A stretch of 64,000 nt of DNA from the NCBI RefSeq assembly GCF_005771495.1, contig NZ_VAUW01000003.1:1-64000 (forward strand). Reading direction: 5' to 3'. The notes beneath the pieces are model-generated. The model had not been told where the DNA came from and did not search any database. It saw only the letters and a list, made by a program, of their open reading frames with translations. The position numbers and the translations under genes were made by a program. Source of the DNA: Maribacter sp. ACAM166 (GTDB lineage: Bacteria > Bacteroidota > Bacteroidia > Flavobacteriales > Flavobacteriaceae). Shown piece after piece: positions 7,126-16,397 of the stretch (the stretch's first letter is position 1; each line of letters opens with the position of its first letter).

Positions 7126-9463
7126 CTGCTATGATATGTTTGTATTTATTGTAAAGAAAGGAAATGATTAACAATAAGATTCCAAGGGATACAAATACGA
7201 TTGTTTTAGAAATGGTATTCAACGACGAAATATCGTAGAAGAACAATTTAATCAAAGTGAAGGAGAACAGAACAATTGCGCCAATACGCAGGTGTTTTTT
7301 ATTTTTCCAAATACCAAGGGCAATGAGAAGTAATGCATAAAGTCCCCATAGAATACTCAATCCTAATTTGTAGGATTGTTCTAAACTAGCTAAATCCATC
7401 CAATTCAACAACTCACTACTTGCAATCCAAATAATTGAGACGTGTAATAGAATTTCGAACGGTACTTTATAATTAATCTTCATAAAGTCTTGTCGAGCTA
7501 TGGTGCGTATTGCAAATAATAAAAAGACAAGAAACACAAAACCTATATATCTGACATAGATATTGTAATTACCGATGTGATAAAATTCGGACAAATATTG
7601 AGTTAGAAAATTTTCTCTAAGTTCACTCAGCGTGTAAAGACCGCTAGTTAAAAAGGTAAGTACTACGAATAAACCTGAAACTAGGGCTACAATGCCTAAT
7701 GCTTTATTTTTAATCTTAAGAGCATTGACAATATTGAGAAGACTTAGAAATAACATGGTATAAAAGAGCGTCCATAGTGCACCGAAATCTTTAAGGTTGT
7801 AATTATATTCAGGATAATAATGATTGTCACCTCCAGTAACTTCGATTTTTGAAGCTTCAAAAGCATTGCTCCAGTAATTGGCTACTTCAAAATATATTGA
7901 TAAATATAGGGTTAAGATTAATAATGCAGGTAGGCCAAGTGACATTAACTTATTGGCTACCGTCTTTTTTTCAATATCGAATTTCGATTGAATCCAATTC
8001 ATGAAACCATACGAAACCACGCATAATAATGAAGTGAGTACTGTGGTGTTAAAGAAAGGTGTTGGGTTAGGTTCATCATAAGTCGTGCTATATCCTAGAT
8101 ATGTTTCAGACCAATCCATAGACAAACTAAAAATAGAGAGTAGTGCCAATACATAGGATAAATGTTCGTAAAATGGCACTTTTTTAGTTCGCCCTATCCA
8201 AAATAGTAGCGCAGCTTCAAGGGCCCAAATAAGGGTTACCCAGTTACCATCTAATTGTACCGGTATGGCGATGGTAATAAAAGTGAGTACAAAACCAGAA
8301 GTTAGAAAGAAAAGCTTTCGGTCAGCTAATTTTCTTTTATATATGAAAAAGGTTATTACAAAATGTATTAATCCATTTACTAACGTAAAGAGTCCTAAAA
8401 ATGACTCTCCGCCCTCATAGCTGTACAACAATGAAATTCCTAAACCATAAAATAGGAATGAGTTGAATAGAATTAAGATGATATCACCAACTTTAAATTG
8501 TTCAGTTTTCACCAATTTAAAAGCTAAAAAAGTACTATAAAATATGAAGAAGAAAACGGTTAGAAAGGTAAAGCCCATATAGAAATCGCCATTTTCACGA
8601 GAAAATAGTGACCAGGCTCCATAAATAAGCCAAGTAAATGCGAACGAAACGTAATACAGAGCTTTCCAGTACTTCTTTAAGGAAATAACTAATATCCCAA
8701 TATTGATAAGGGCCATGTAACTAAAAAGAACGGTGGTGTTTCCTGAATTATTACTTAACAAAAAAGGAACTCCATAGGCACCAACTAGTCCGATATGTGC
8801 AATCACTTGCTTATTATAATTAAGTGATGCCACCACGCCAAAAACAGTGCATAACAACATAATGGAGAACGCTACAAGTTGAGGGAAAAGTCCGTAGAGG
8901 TCATAGGCCGTAAACGTGATAAAGTACAGAATTGCCAAAGCGCCACTTACCAAAACAGCACTATAATTTTCATACTTAGCTTTTAGTTTAAATGCAAAAC
9001 CTAATAATCCTAATCCTACCAAATATCCTAGTATAATTCGTGTTAGCGGACTTACTAAGTTGTTTTCAATAGAGTATTTTGCGCCAATGACAACACCAAT
9101 TACAGTAATCAAGATTCCAATTTTGTTGATGAGGTTTTCACCAATAAATTTTTCAAGGTTTGATTTACCTTTTGGTTTACTTATTTTTTTAACTGGAGGA
9201 TTAACAGGTTCTGGTTTTGATTCTAACGGAATTTCTTTCGACTGTATTTTTTGAGAAGCTGGCGCAACTTTTTCAATGACTTCATTAACAGGTTGGTTTG
9301 TAGGTTCTTTTTGAATTTCTGTTAATTTAATTGCTTGGGTGTTTCTGAGTATTTGAATATCCCTTCGAATTTCATTTACCTCAATATTAAAGTCCTGCTG
9401 CTTTTTTAGAAGTAGTTCCAACTTTTGCAATAGTGCAGCAATTTGGTCTTGATTAGCTTCCAT
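7109..9463 (-). CDS. DUF2339 polytopic membrane protein
   Basis: The 784-residue protein begins with a coiled-coil-like soluble region (residues 1 to about 45, IAALLQKLELLLKKQQDF), then a Pro/Lys/Glu-rich linker (about 50-100). The conserved entry motif KFIGENLINKIGILITVIG follows, and then more than twenty hydrophobic segments to the C-terminus. This is the DUF2339 architecture. The family has no proven function; the many helices and lack of catalytic residues suggest a transporter-like or scaffolding role in the inner membrane. It is first in a two-gene operon with DUF3999. Confidence 0.88.
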   Translation of the reverse strand: MEANQDQIAALLQKLELLLKKQQDFNIEVNEIRRDIQILRNTQAIKLTEIQKEPTNQPVNEVIEKVAPASQKIQSKEIPLESKPEPVNPPVKKISKPKGKSNLEKFIGENLINKIGILITVIGVVIGAKYSIENNLVSPLTRIILGYLVGLGLLGFAFKLKAKYENYSAVLVSGALAILYFITFTAYDLYGLFPQLVAFSIMLLCTVFGVVASLNYNKQVIAHIGLVGAYGVPFLLSNNSGNTTVLFSYMALINIGILVISLKKYWKALYYVSFAFTWLIYGAWSLFSRENGDFYMGFTFLTVFFFIFYSTFLAFKLVKTEQFKVGDIILILFNSFLFYGLGISLLYSYEGGESFLGLFTLVNGLIHFVITFFIYKRKLADRKLFFLTSGFVLTFITIAIPVQLDGNWVTLIWALEAALLFWIGRTKKVPFYEHLSYVLALLSIFSLSMDWSETYLGYSTTYDEPNPTPFFNTTVLTSLLCVVSYGFMNWIQSKFDIEKKTVANKLMSLGLPALLILTLYLSIYFEVANYWSNAFEASKIEVTGGDNHYYPEYNYNLKDFGALWTLFYTMLFLSLLNIVNALKIKNKALGIVALVSGLFVVLTFLTSGLYTLSELRENFLTQYLSEFYHIGNYNIYVRYIGFVFLVFLLFAIRTIARQDFMKINYKVPFEILLHVSIIWIASSELLNWMDLASLEQSYKLGLSILWGLYALLLIALGIWKNKKHLRIGAIVLFSFTLIKLFFYDISSLNTISKTIVFVSLGILLLIISFLYNKYKHIIADEPKQ

Positions 9464-9552
9464 ATAGGTTGGTTTAGTGTTCCTTTTTAATTGGTTTAGC
9501 TTACTATTAACGTAAAAGAATGAACTATGTTGGGAAGGTAGTTAGGTTTACT

Positions 9553-9594
9553 CCAAAAAAAACATCCTTGAAACTAGTTAAGAATTTCAAGGAT
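9553..9594 (-). terminator. Intrinsic terminator after the M14 peptidase/DUF4177 transcript
   Basis: A 10-bp perfect stem (ATCCTTGAAA at 9564-9573 with TTTCAAGGAT at 9585-9594) has an 11-nt loop. On the minus strand it is followed by a run of eight T within GTTTTTTTTGG. It ends transcripts coming from the carboxypeptidase gene through the small pseudogene. Confidence 0.8.
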
Positions 9595-9638
9595 ATTAAA
9601 GTAAACTAGCTTTCTACGCTAACTTTTTATTTTATAAA

Positions 9639-9827
9639 CTATAGATATAGATAAATACACATGAGTGTGCCAAAGTTGGATGCATCTGTAGAAACCAATC
9701 GCCAACCATCTTTCGCATAATTATCTAGTTTTTACTGAATTTCTGCCTTTGATGAGTTGACAATATGATTCTCATCCAGGGTTAACTTAGAGTAGTATAT
9801 AAGAGCTTCCATATTGTGTTCTTTCAT
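9639..9827 (-). pseudogene. Small DUF4177-like protein, interrupted by an in-frame TAA
   Basis: Reading the minus strand from the ATG at 9827 gives 62 sense codons to TAG at 9639-9641, interrupted once by TAA at 9732-9734 (codon 32). The part after the stop, KLDNYAKDGWRLVSTDAS, followed by TLMCIYLYL, has the GWRLV core and final strand of DUF4177-type small proteins. The first half (YYSKLTLDENH) also looks like a real N-terminus. It starts 10 nt behind the stop of the M14 peptidase gene, so it was probably the second gene of that operon. A premature stop after a Gln codon suggests an original Gln or similar residue at that site. Confidence 0.6.
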
Positions 9828-9836
9828 AGGTGTTGT

Positions 9837-12287
9837 TTATTCGACCATAAAAAGGGCATTGGCAAAAAATAGTTTTCCATTTTCCCAAAATCCTCTAAAA
9901 AGCGGATTGTCGACCATGTAAATTACTTGGCCACGACCCATTGATTCAGTTCCGTAAATCAAGGTTTCAGCAATCTTCTTTTTTGCTTCACTACCTGCAA
10001 ATCCAGAAACAGGCTGGTTGGCTCCTTCACTTAAATAAACGGCGCTACCATTTTCTAGGTAATTATAGGAGCGATCTCCTAATTTTAGTGTGAAATAGGT
10101 GTCTTCATAGCCATAAGCCAAAGGGTTGGTGTTGTCTACACTTGCTTTGAAAATAGCCCCTGTTATAGCATATTTTATTTGTTCCCGTTCAGAAGCTTCA
10201 AAAGACTCTAAGCTTATGGTTGAATCTTTTTTGATTTCTTTTCTCTTAATTGAGTAATCTTTATCAGCTGATAGTCCGTCAATAGCACCACCCATCGCAA
10301 TTAGTTTTCCTCCATGTTTTACCCAGTCCTTAATTTTCTCCTTAATCTGATTGGTTAGGAAACTGTTGTAGCCTCTTCCATCGGGTAAAATTAAAATGTC
10401 GTATTTGGTTAGGTCGACCTTGCTAAAATAATCTTCATCCAATACAGATACCGGATAGTTCAGTTGTTGTTCAAAAAAGTTCCATATTTCACCAAAACGT
10501 AGGGTAGAGGTAGGCTCTCCCGAAAGAACTGCAATATTTAAATTTTGAATTACGTCAACAGAGCTAGAGCCAAAATCCTTACCGCTTTCTACAAAGCCAG
10601 TAGTTGTAGCGGTAAGTTCCTTCATGTTATTGCGCGAAGCATTCTCTAATAGTTTAGTGAAACCTTTTACATTTTTGTTATCACTTTTGGTAATAATAAG
10701 GGTTCCACGCTCATACGATATGCCGTCTAACGTAAAAGGTTTATGTGCGTATCGAACACGAATATTGTTACGTAATAGTTCGGCCAAGAACCTAGCATCT
10801 TTCATACTGTTCCAATCGGCTAGATAGGCATAACTATCGGGTTGTACTACTCCGTATGTAGTGTTATTCTTTGGAGCATATGTTTTGTCTACACCATTTT
10901 CACTTGCAATAGCCTTAAGACCATAGGCATATGGCAGCGACCATGCTGTAATGTCATACGTAACGGAATCAGTAAGTTTTGCCTTCGGTTCAAATAAAAC
11001 CTTGACCAACGTACTTTTAGGCTGGCCCGAAGAGATGACCAAACTTTTATCGCTACTCTTTAACGTTCCCGACTTTCCTGTTGCGTAATCGTAACCTTTA
11101 ACGGTGGTATTTTCACCAACCTGATATTCTATTTCATGCTGGCTTAACAAATTAGCCAATGCCTCCAGTTTATCCGGGTTTCCATTAAGTACATAGCTTT
11201 GGTACTTGTAATCCTTTTTTTGATAGAATTTTTTAAACTCATCATTAAGCTTGGTTACATTTTTTGAAGCAACTTCGACCGTTGATAACCCTGTGGTGTG
11301 ATGATGCGCAATACGGTCCTTTAAGGTAAGGGTGTCTCCAATACTGGTAACAACCCCTAACCCGGCTCGGCCACTACCGCCTTGCTCATACGTCATACCA
11401 ATACCACCATTATATGTGGGGTAGGTATCTCCATAACTTGGGTACAAAAGGTCAAAGGATTCTTTTGTGAAATAAAACCATCCGTTCTCGTCGAAATACT
11501 TTGCATGGTTCTTGCCGATGGTTACTTGAAATGCTCTCTGAAAATCAGTAACTACTTCATGAAAAGGCTCTGCCGCCGGGGCAAAATAATAAGGGTTGTC
11601 CACACCTTGTTCGTGAAAATCTACATGTACATGCGGCAACCATTTGTTGAACTCTTTTGAACGCTGCTGACTTTCAACTTGTGTTAACCAGGCCCAATCA
11701 CGGTTTAAATCGAACATATAATGATTACTACGCCCGCTCCACCAGCCTTCGTTGTGCTCTTTGCTGAATGGATCTACTTGGTTTGGTGAGTTTTTGAATT
11801 GGTTGTACCAGTTCACGTACCGATCTCGACCATCTGGGTTAATACATGGGTCGATTAAAACAACAACATCTTCGAGGTAACTACTTTTAGTGGTCAAAAG
11901 ATCATAGATAGTCTGCATCGAAGCTTCCGTACTCACACTTTCGTTGCCATGAACATTATAACTAAGCCAAACAATCGCTTTTTCTGGTGCGCCTTCACCG
12001 GTCATGCCTTTCATATGTTCCAACCGTATATTCTCTAGGTTATCCATATTAGTTTTAGAGGAAATAGTAGCTAAAAGAAGAGACCTACGTTCGTTGGTTT
12101 TTCCATACTCCAAAAGGTTCATACGTTGCGGTTCAGCTTCAGATAGATACTGGTAATAATCCACAACTTGATGTTGTCTGGTAAATTGAGTTCCCAATTC
12201 ATAGCCCAAAAACTCCGAAGGAGATTTTAATTGAGCGAAAGTAAAAAACGGAAGTAACAGAAATGCGTAGTGTAATTTTAATTTCAT
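9837..12287 (-). CDS. Secreted M14 family zinc carboxypeptidase
   Basis: This 816-residue protein has a signal peptide ending near FFTFAQ (residue 19). The M14 zinc ligands are visible as NVHGNE (His113, Glu116) and VDFHEQG (His225). The substrate-binding region INPDGRDRY and a likely catalytic glutamate in MTYEQGG complete the domain (about residues 40-350). The C-terminal half contains a ThuA/glutamine-amidotransferase-like fold (about 580-800, ILILPDGRGYNSF, KHGGKLIAMGGA), which is usual in the large Bacteroidota members. It should degrade peptides in the periplasm or outside the cell. Confidence 0.92.
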   Translation of the reverse strand: MKLKLHYAFLLLPFFTFAQLKSPSEFLGYELGTQFTRQHQVVDYYQYLSEAEPQRMNLLEYGKTNERRSLLLATISSKTNMDNLENIRLEHMKGMTGEGAPEKAIVWLSYNVHGNESVSTEASMQTIYDLLTTKSSYLEDVVVLIDPCINPDGRDRYVNWYNQFKNSPNQVDPFSKEHNEGWWSGRSNHYMFDLNRDWAWLTQVESQQRSKEFNKWLPHVHVDFHEQGVDNPYYFAPAAEPFHEVVTDFQRAFQVTIGKNHAKYFDENGWFYFTKESFDLLYPSYGDTYPTYNGGIGMTYEQGGSGRAGLGVVTSIGDTLTLKDRIAHHHTTGLSTVEVASKNVTKLNDEFKKFYQKKDYKYQSYVLNGNPDKLEALANLLSQHEIEYQVGENTTVKGYDYATGKSGTLKSSDKSLVISSGQPKSTLVKVLFEPKAKLTDSVTYDITAWSLPYAYGLKAIASENGVDKTYAPKNNTTYGVVQPDSYAYLADWNSMKDARFLAELLRNNIRVRYAHKPFTLDGISYERGTLIITKSDNKNVKGFTKLLENASRNNMKELTATTTGFVESGKDFGSSSVDVIQNLNIAVLSGEPTSTLRFGEIWNFFEQQLNYPVSVLDEDYFSKVDLTKYDILILPDGRGYNSFLTNQIKEKIKDWVKHGGKLIAMGGAIDGLSADKDYSIKRKEIKKDSTISLESFEASEREQIKYAITGAIFKASVDNTNPLAYGYEDTYFTLKLGDRSYNYLENGSAVYLSEGANQPVSGFAGSEAKKKIAETLIYGTESMGRGQVIYMVDNPLFRGFWENGKLFFANALFMVE

Positions 12288-12458
12288 ATCGTCGGTTGTA
12301 TTCTGAATAAGCCAAATCTATACATTAATCTGATAACCTACCATGTTATGAACTGTAATTTGGTGAGTATATAGGTAATTAATACTTGTCGTAATTAACG
12401 TATTTTTAGGAACTGTAAGTATAAAGCGTTTTATATTTACCTAGTTTTTAATAATTAT

Positions 12459-14063
12459 ATGGATATTGACTGTTTGCCCTTAGAAAAGACTGGTTATTTT
12501 TCGAAATTGATATGCGATTATGTAGCCGCAGAATCTAAAGTGAAACCATTGTACAATAGGTTTCCTGATTTAGCTGGTTTTAAAGGTCAAATTCAGGAAA
12601 AGGGAAAAAGTTTTACTAAAGGCCAGAGAACTATTTTAAATCAATCCATACTAAATCAGTACGAAAAAGTATGTGCTTCTAAAGACACACTTAATAATAT
12701 AGCACTGCTTAAGGAAAGTAATACGTTTACTATTGTTACGGGGCATCAATTGAATCTTTTCACCGGACCATTATATTTTTTATATAAAATTATATCTACC
12801 ATTAATTTAGCTAAACAGCTAAAGGATGAATTTCCAGATAGTAATTTTGTACCTATCTATTGGATGGCTACAGAAGATCATGACTTTGACGAAATCAATT
12901 ATTTCAATTTTAAGGGATTAAAGTTTCAATGGAATAAAAAAGCTTCTGGGGCTGTAGGGCATTTAGCAACAGAAGGTTTAGAGGAGGTATTTAGTTTATT
13001 TGCTAGTTCGATTGGGGATAGTAGTAATGCCGAAGATTTAAAACTCCTGTTTCAGGAAGCGTATTTGAAACATGATACGCTTACGGATGCTACCCGTTTT
13101 TTAGCAAATGAAATTTTTAAGGACTATGGACTCGTAATTCTTGACGGTGATGATAAGGACTTGAAAAGGATGCTTATTCCTTATATGAAAAAGGATATTT
13201 TCGAACAAACAGCGTTCGAGAAAGTAACTGAGACAATTAAAGAAATACAGCAAATATCCACTGATTATCCGGTGCAAGTGAATCCTCGTGAAATCAATTA
13301 TTTTTATTTGAAGGATGGTATTCGTGAACGAATTATTGAAAGCAAGGAAAATTTTGTAGTAAATGATACATCCATTTCATTTTCAAAAGAAGAATTGATT
13401 CATGAGATGGAAAGTTCACCAGAACGTTTTTCGCCTAATGTAATTGCTCGTCCATTATACCAAGAAGTCATATTACCTAATGTATGTTACATAGGTGGTG
13501 GTGGTGAAATTGCATATTGGTTAGAAATGAAGGCTGCATTTGAAGCAATGAATGTACCGTTTCCGATTTTATTGGTTAGAAATTCAGCATTGCTCATAAC
13601 TGAAAAACAAGCTGAGAAATTAGAGCGAATGAAACTTTCTACATCAGATGTGTTCTTAAAGCAAAGTAGTTTAATCAATAAGAAAATCAGGGAAATATCA
13701 AATATAGACGTTGATTTTACACCACAAAAAAAAATATTAGAAGACCAGTTCAAAGCGATGTATGAGCTTGCCAAAAAGACAGATAAATCATTTATAGGCG
13801 CAGTGAAAGCACAAGAGGTAAAACAGAAAAAAGGACTTGATGCCTTAGAAAAACGTTTGTTAAAGGCTCAAAAAAGAAAGCTGAAGGATCATGTGGTTCG
13901 TTTGACCGAACTACAAAATGAACTATTCCCATTGCAATCTCTACAAGAACGTCAGCTTAATTTTTCTGAGTTTTATTTGGAATATGGTAAAGAATTACTC
14001 CCTATGTTATTTGAAGCTTTACAACCTCTTGAACTAAATTTTACAGTGATTACTCAAAATTAA
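12459..14063 (+). CDS. bshC: Putative cysteine ligase BshC (bacillithiol biosynthesis)
   Basis: BshC is assigned to the last step of bacillithiol synthesis, joining cysteine to GlcN-malate. The 534-residue length and the motifs VTGHQLNLFTGPLYFLYK, PIYWMATEDHDFDEIN and NVCYIGGGGEIAYWLE are diagnostic of the family. A long charged coiled-coil segment (about residues 395-480, EKRLLKAQKRKLKDH) matches the known C-terminal coiled coil. BshA and BshB are not in this window. The following glycosyltransferase gene starts directly after the stop codon. Confidence 0.95.
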   Translation: MDIDCLPLEKTGYFSKLICDYVAAESKVKPLYNRFPDLAGFKGQIQEKGKSFTKGQRTILNQSILNQYEKVCASKDTLNNIALLKESNTFTIVTGHQLNLFTGPLYFLYKIISTINLAKQLKDEFPDSNFVPIYWMATEDHDFDEINYFNFKGLKFQWNKKASGAVGHLATEGLEEVFSLFASSIGDSSNAEDLKLLFQEAYLKHDTLTDATRFLANEIFKDYGLVILDGDDKDLKRMLIPYMKKDIFEQTAFEKVTETIKEIQQISTDYPVQVNPREINYFYLKDGIRERIIESKENFVVNDTSISFSKEELIHEMESSPERFSPNVIARPLYQEVILPNVCYIGGGGEIAYWLEMKAAFEAMNVPFPILLVRNSALLITEKQAEKLERMKLSTSDVFLKQSSLINKKIREISNIDVDFTPQKKILEDQFKAMYELAKKTDKSFIGAVKAQEVKQKKGLDALEKRLLKAQKRKLKDHVVRLTELQNELFPLQSLQERQLNFSEFYLEYGKELLPMLFEALQPLELNFTVITQN

Positions 14064-15449
14064 ATGATAGGCAAGAATGTTTATCTGAAAGGAATAACCC
14101 TACTTGGTTTTGTTTCTTGTCTTTCGATAACCCTAATTACTTTATTTAAGAATGCGTTAGAGCTGGAAGATGCAGAACAGGCCTATTATTCCCAATGGTT
14201 ACGTTGGGGTTATGATGATCAACCGCCATTGTATACTTGGTTGCAGTATGGTTTTAATAAAGTATTCGGTGTCAATAAAATTTCATTCTCGGTATTTAGA
14301 GGATTACTGTTTGGGGGTACTTTATTATTCCTCTATAGGTTTGCTAAGCTCAGAATAAAAGATGGAGATAAGTCGAAGCTCACAGTTTTAGTTCTGGTAT
14401 TAGTACCAGTATTTATTGATTTTACTTTTAGAAGACTTTCACATACCAGTTTATTGTGTTTTTGCATTGTTGGAACATATTATTGTATTCAACTGCTAAT
14501 ACATACTAAATCTATTTTGAACTATTTGTTGCTTGGCGTATTTGTAAGTATTGGCATACTATCAAAATACAATTATATGTTCTTTTTATTAACCTTTTTT
14601 TTGGTTTCAATTTGGGATAAAGAGCTGCAAAGCACTATTTGGAACTTTAAAATTCTTATAACAATATCTATTTCACTTTTGTGTGTTTTACCCCATGGCT
14701 ATTGGCTTTTAGGCCCTTCGGGTTATCTGTTATTTTTAGAGGAAAGTATAAGAACAAAAATAGGAACCGACGAAGTATATAAAGGTTTTTCAATAATGCC
14801 TAATGTGTTATGTCTCAAGGGATTCTTGGCTTTAGTTTATTTGATACTCGTTGGATTGTTGGGAAACTATTTTCTTAAACATATAAAACTCAGTAAACCG
14901 GCAAATACCTGGTTTATTAAAATGTTCATAGTGCAATTGATTGTGTTGGGGTTATTTTTCACCTTTATTCAGATTCAGAAAGTAGAAACCAGATGGTTAT
15001 TACCTTTGTTTATTCCCTTTACAGTGGTACTGTTAGAATCAGTTAAATTTAAAAATAGCAAGAAATTTGTAACCATAGGCTTTTGGGCGTTCTATGTGAT
15101 GATTTTTACACAAACCATTAGAACTCCCGTTGAGAAATTTTTAGAGATTCCATCGTCAGTACACTATGGTTTTGAGCCAATTGGCAATAAATTACAGGAA
15201 AAATATAATGATTATCAATGGATACTCCCTAATGTCACCTTTGCAGGTAACATTCGACTATTACATTCTGAGAAAACAATCATTGCTGCCGATGATTATT
15301 CGTTATCAACAGGAAATTTAAAAACAAGAAAAGTAATAAGGGTTTCGCTGAATAAATTAAATGAGTCTACTAATAGAGTAGTAGATAGTATTATCGGTTT
15401 CGGAAAAGAAAAGCAAAACCTTTATTTTTATATTGAGTTAAGGGACTAA
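14064..15449 (+). CDS. GT39-type integral membrane glycosyltransferase
   Basis: The 461-residue protein has about ten hydrophobic segments and the N-terminal acidic motif LELEDAEQAYYSQWLRWG followed by DDQPPLYTWLQ. This is the DE-type catalytic loop of the GT39/ArnT/PMT superfamily, which transfers sugars from polyprenyl-phosphate donors on the outer face of the inner membrane. The acceptor could be a glycan, lipid or protein and is not decided by the sequence. The ATG follows the bshC TAA with no gap (TAAATG), so translation is probably coupled, although a functional link with bacillithiol is not evident. Its last 12 nt overlap the convergent PNPOx-like gene. Confidence 0.85.
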   Translation: MIGKNVYLKGITLLGFVSCLSITLITLFKNALELEDAEQAYYSQWLRWGYDDQPPLYTWLQYGFNKVFGVNKISFSVFRGLLFGGTLLFLYRFAKLRIKDGDKSKLTVLVLVLVPVFIDFTFRRLSHTSLLCFCIVGTYYCIQLLIHTKSILNYLLLGVFVSIGILSKYNYMFFLLTFFLVSIWDKELQSTIWNFKILITISISLLCVLPHGYWLLGPSGYLLFLEESIRTKIGTDEVYKGFSIMPNVLCLKGFLALVYLILVGLLGNYFLKHIKLSKPANTWFIKMFIVQLIVLGLFFTFIQIQKVETRWLLPLFIPFTVVLLESVKFKNSKKFVTIGFWAFYVMIFTQTIRTPVEKFLEIPSSVHYGFEPIGNKLQEKYNDYQWILPNVTFAGNIRLLHSEKTIIAADDYSLSTGNLKTRKVIRVSLNKLNESTNRVVDSIIGFGKEKQNLYFYIELRD

Positions 15450-15983
15450 GAAAGTGCCATTCCAATCGGAGTTTTCTTTTTTAAATGCTACCCGAATATG
15501 ATTGGGTCTCTTTAGTTTTAAATATTCTATTTTGCTCGGTACAATGTCAATCATAGCGAAATAGTTTTCGTCTTCAATGTATTCTACTTGTTCTGGATTG
15601 TTGATACTACTCCCAGGGCTTTGATTTGTGATGTAGTCTTTTCTGCTGCTCGGTTGGACTCCTGTCCAATATTGTTTTAATCTTTCTGTATCGGTAACAA
15701 GTTGAGCAATTCCCTCAATTTTTAATTGTAATAATTTTTTGGGGTGATATAAGAGAAGGCTTATTTGATTGTTCTCTTTAATATGATTGATTTTTTCAGT
15801 ACGACTATCCGTATAGATGGTTAATCTTAAATCTTTGGAAACTTGCCGTAGCACAACTGTACGTAATCGAGCTACGGTTCCATTCCCTACAGTAGCCATG
15901 GTAATATATCTAAAAGGATGTCCTTTTTTGTTGACACCTTTGTGTATTTCTTCACTTAATTCTTCAAAAAAGAAATCTGTCAT
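15438..15983 (-). CDS. Pyridoxamine 5'-phosphate oxidase-like flavoprotein
   Basis: The 181-residue protein has the split-barrel FMN-binding fold signature: PFRYITMATVGNGTVARL, TVVLRQV ... LTIYTDSRTEKINHI, and NQISLLLYHPKKLLQLKIEG. This resembles the Alr4036-type branch rather than true PdxH, because the C-terminal PdxH dimerisation region (RPGRLHDR-type motif) is absent. It may act on heme breakdown products or flavin-linked substrates; the specific reaction is unknown. It converges on the GT39 gene with a 12-nt overlap at the stop codons. Confidence 0.85.
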   Translation of the reverse strand: MTDFFFEELSEEIHKGVNKKGHPFRYITMATVGNGTVARLRTVVLRQVSKDLRLTIYTDSRTEKINHIKENNQISLLLYHPKKLLQLKIEGIAQLVTDTERLKQYWTGVQPSSRKDYITNQSPGSSINNPEQVEYIEDENYFAMIDIVPSKIEYLKLKRPNHIRVAFKKENSDWNGTFLVP

Positions 15984-16132
15984 TCCAATAGTTTTTTTAA
16001 AGATAAAAATATTAACGATGAAAAGTAGGGTAATTGGTTAGTTGGTTGTTATATATGAAATAGCTATAAAAAAGAGAGTGATTTAGTTGAACATTTAGTT
16101 TTTTGGTTTGAAGTTGGTTTTTGATTTAGTAG

Positions 16133-16158
16133 AAAGCTCAGGGTGGTTCCTGAGCTTT
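16133..16158 (+). terminator. Plus-strand intrinsic terminator hairpin A
   Basis: A perfect 10-bp stem (AAAGCTCAGG with CCTGAGCTTT) has a 6-nt loop and is followed by TTATTTTTTT on the plus strand. There is no plus-strand gene upstream for more than 680 bp. It is sequence-related to hairpin B 139 bp downstream. Confidence 0.75.
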
Positions 16159-16271
16159 TATTTTTTTAATCGTTATTGTAAGGTTGATGAAGAATTACCG
16201 ACTAAGTACTTGAATACAATTTGTTATGAAAAAGATTTTCTTTTAATGTATTCAGTTGGTTGGTTAAATTG

Positions 16272-16296
16272 AAAGCTCGGGTGATTCCCGGGCTTT
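16272..16296 (+). terminator. Plus-strand intrinsic terminator hairpin B
   Basis: A 10-bp stem (AAAGCTCGGG with CCCGGGCTTT, one U-G pair) has a 5-nt TGATT loop and is followed by TTGTTTTT on the plus strand. Differences from hairpin A fall mostly in paired positions and keep the stem. Confidence 0.75.
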
Positions 16297-16397
16297 TGTT
16301 TTTATAAATTTTAATAATGTAATTTTTTTGATTTGTAAAAAGTGTTATAAATATTCATTTCCCAAATCAATACATACCATTGTGTAAAGTAGAATTG

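Larger units (their letters stand above)
15984..16397. other. Gene-free interval with two plus-strand hairpins
   Basis: No open frame with a protein-like reading was found in these 414 bp. The interval contains several GTTGGTT/GGTTAGTTGG words and two closely related hairpins followed by T-tracts on the plus strand (listed separately). The genes on both sides are on the minus strand, so the hairpins do not end any visible gene. Short plus-strand RNAs are a possibility. Confidence 0.6.
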
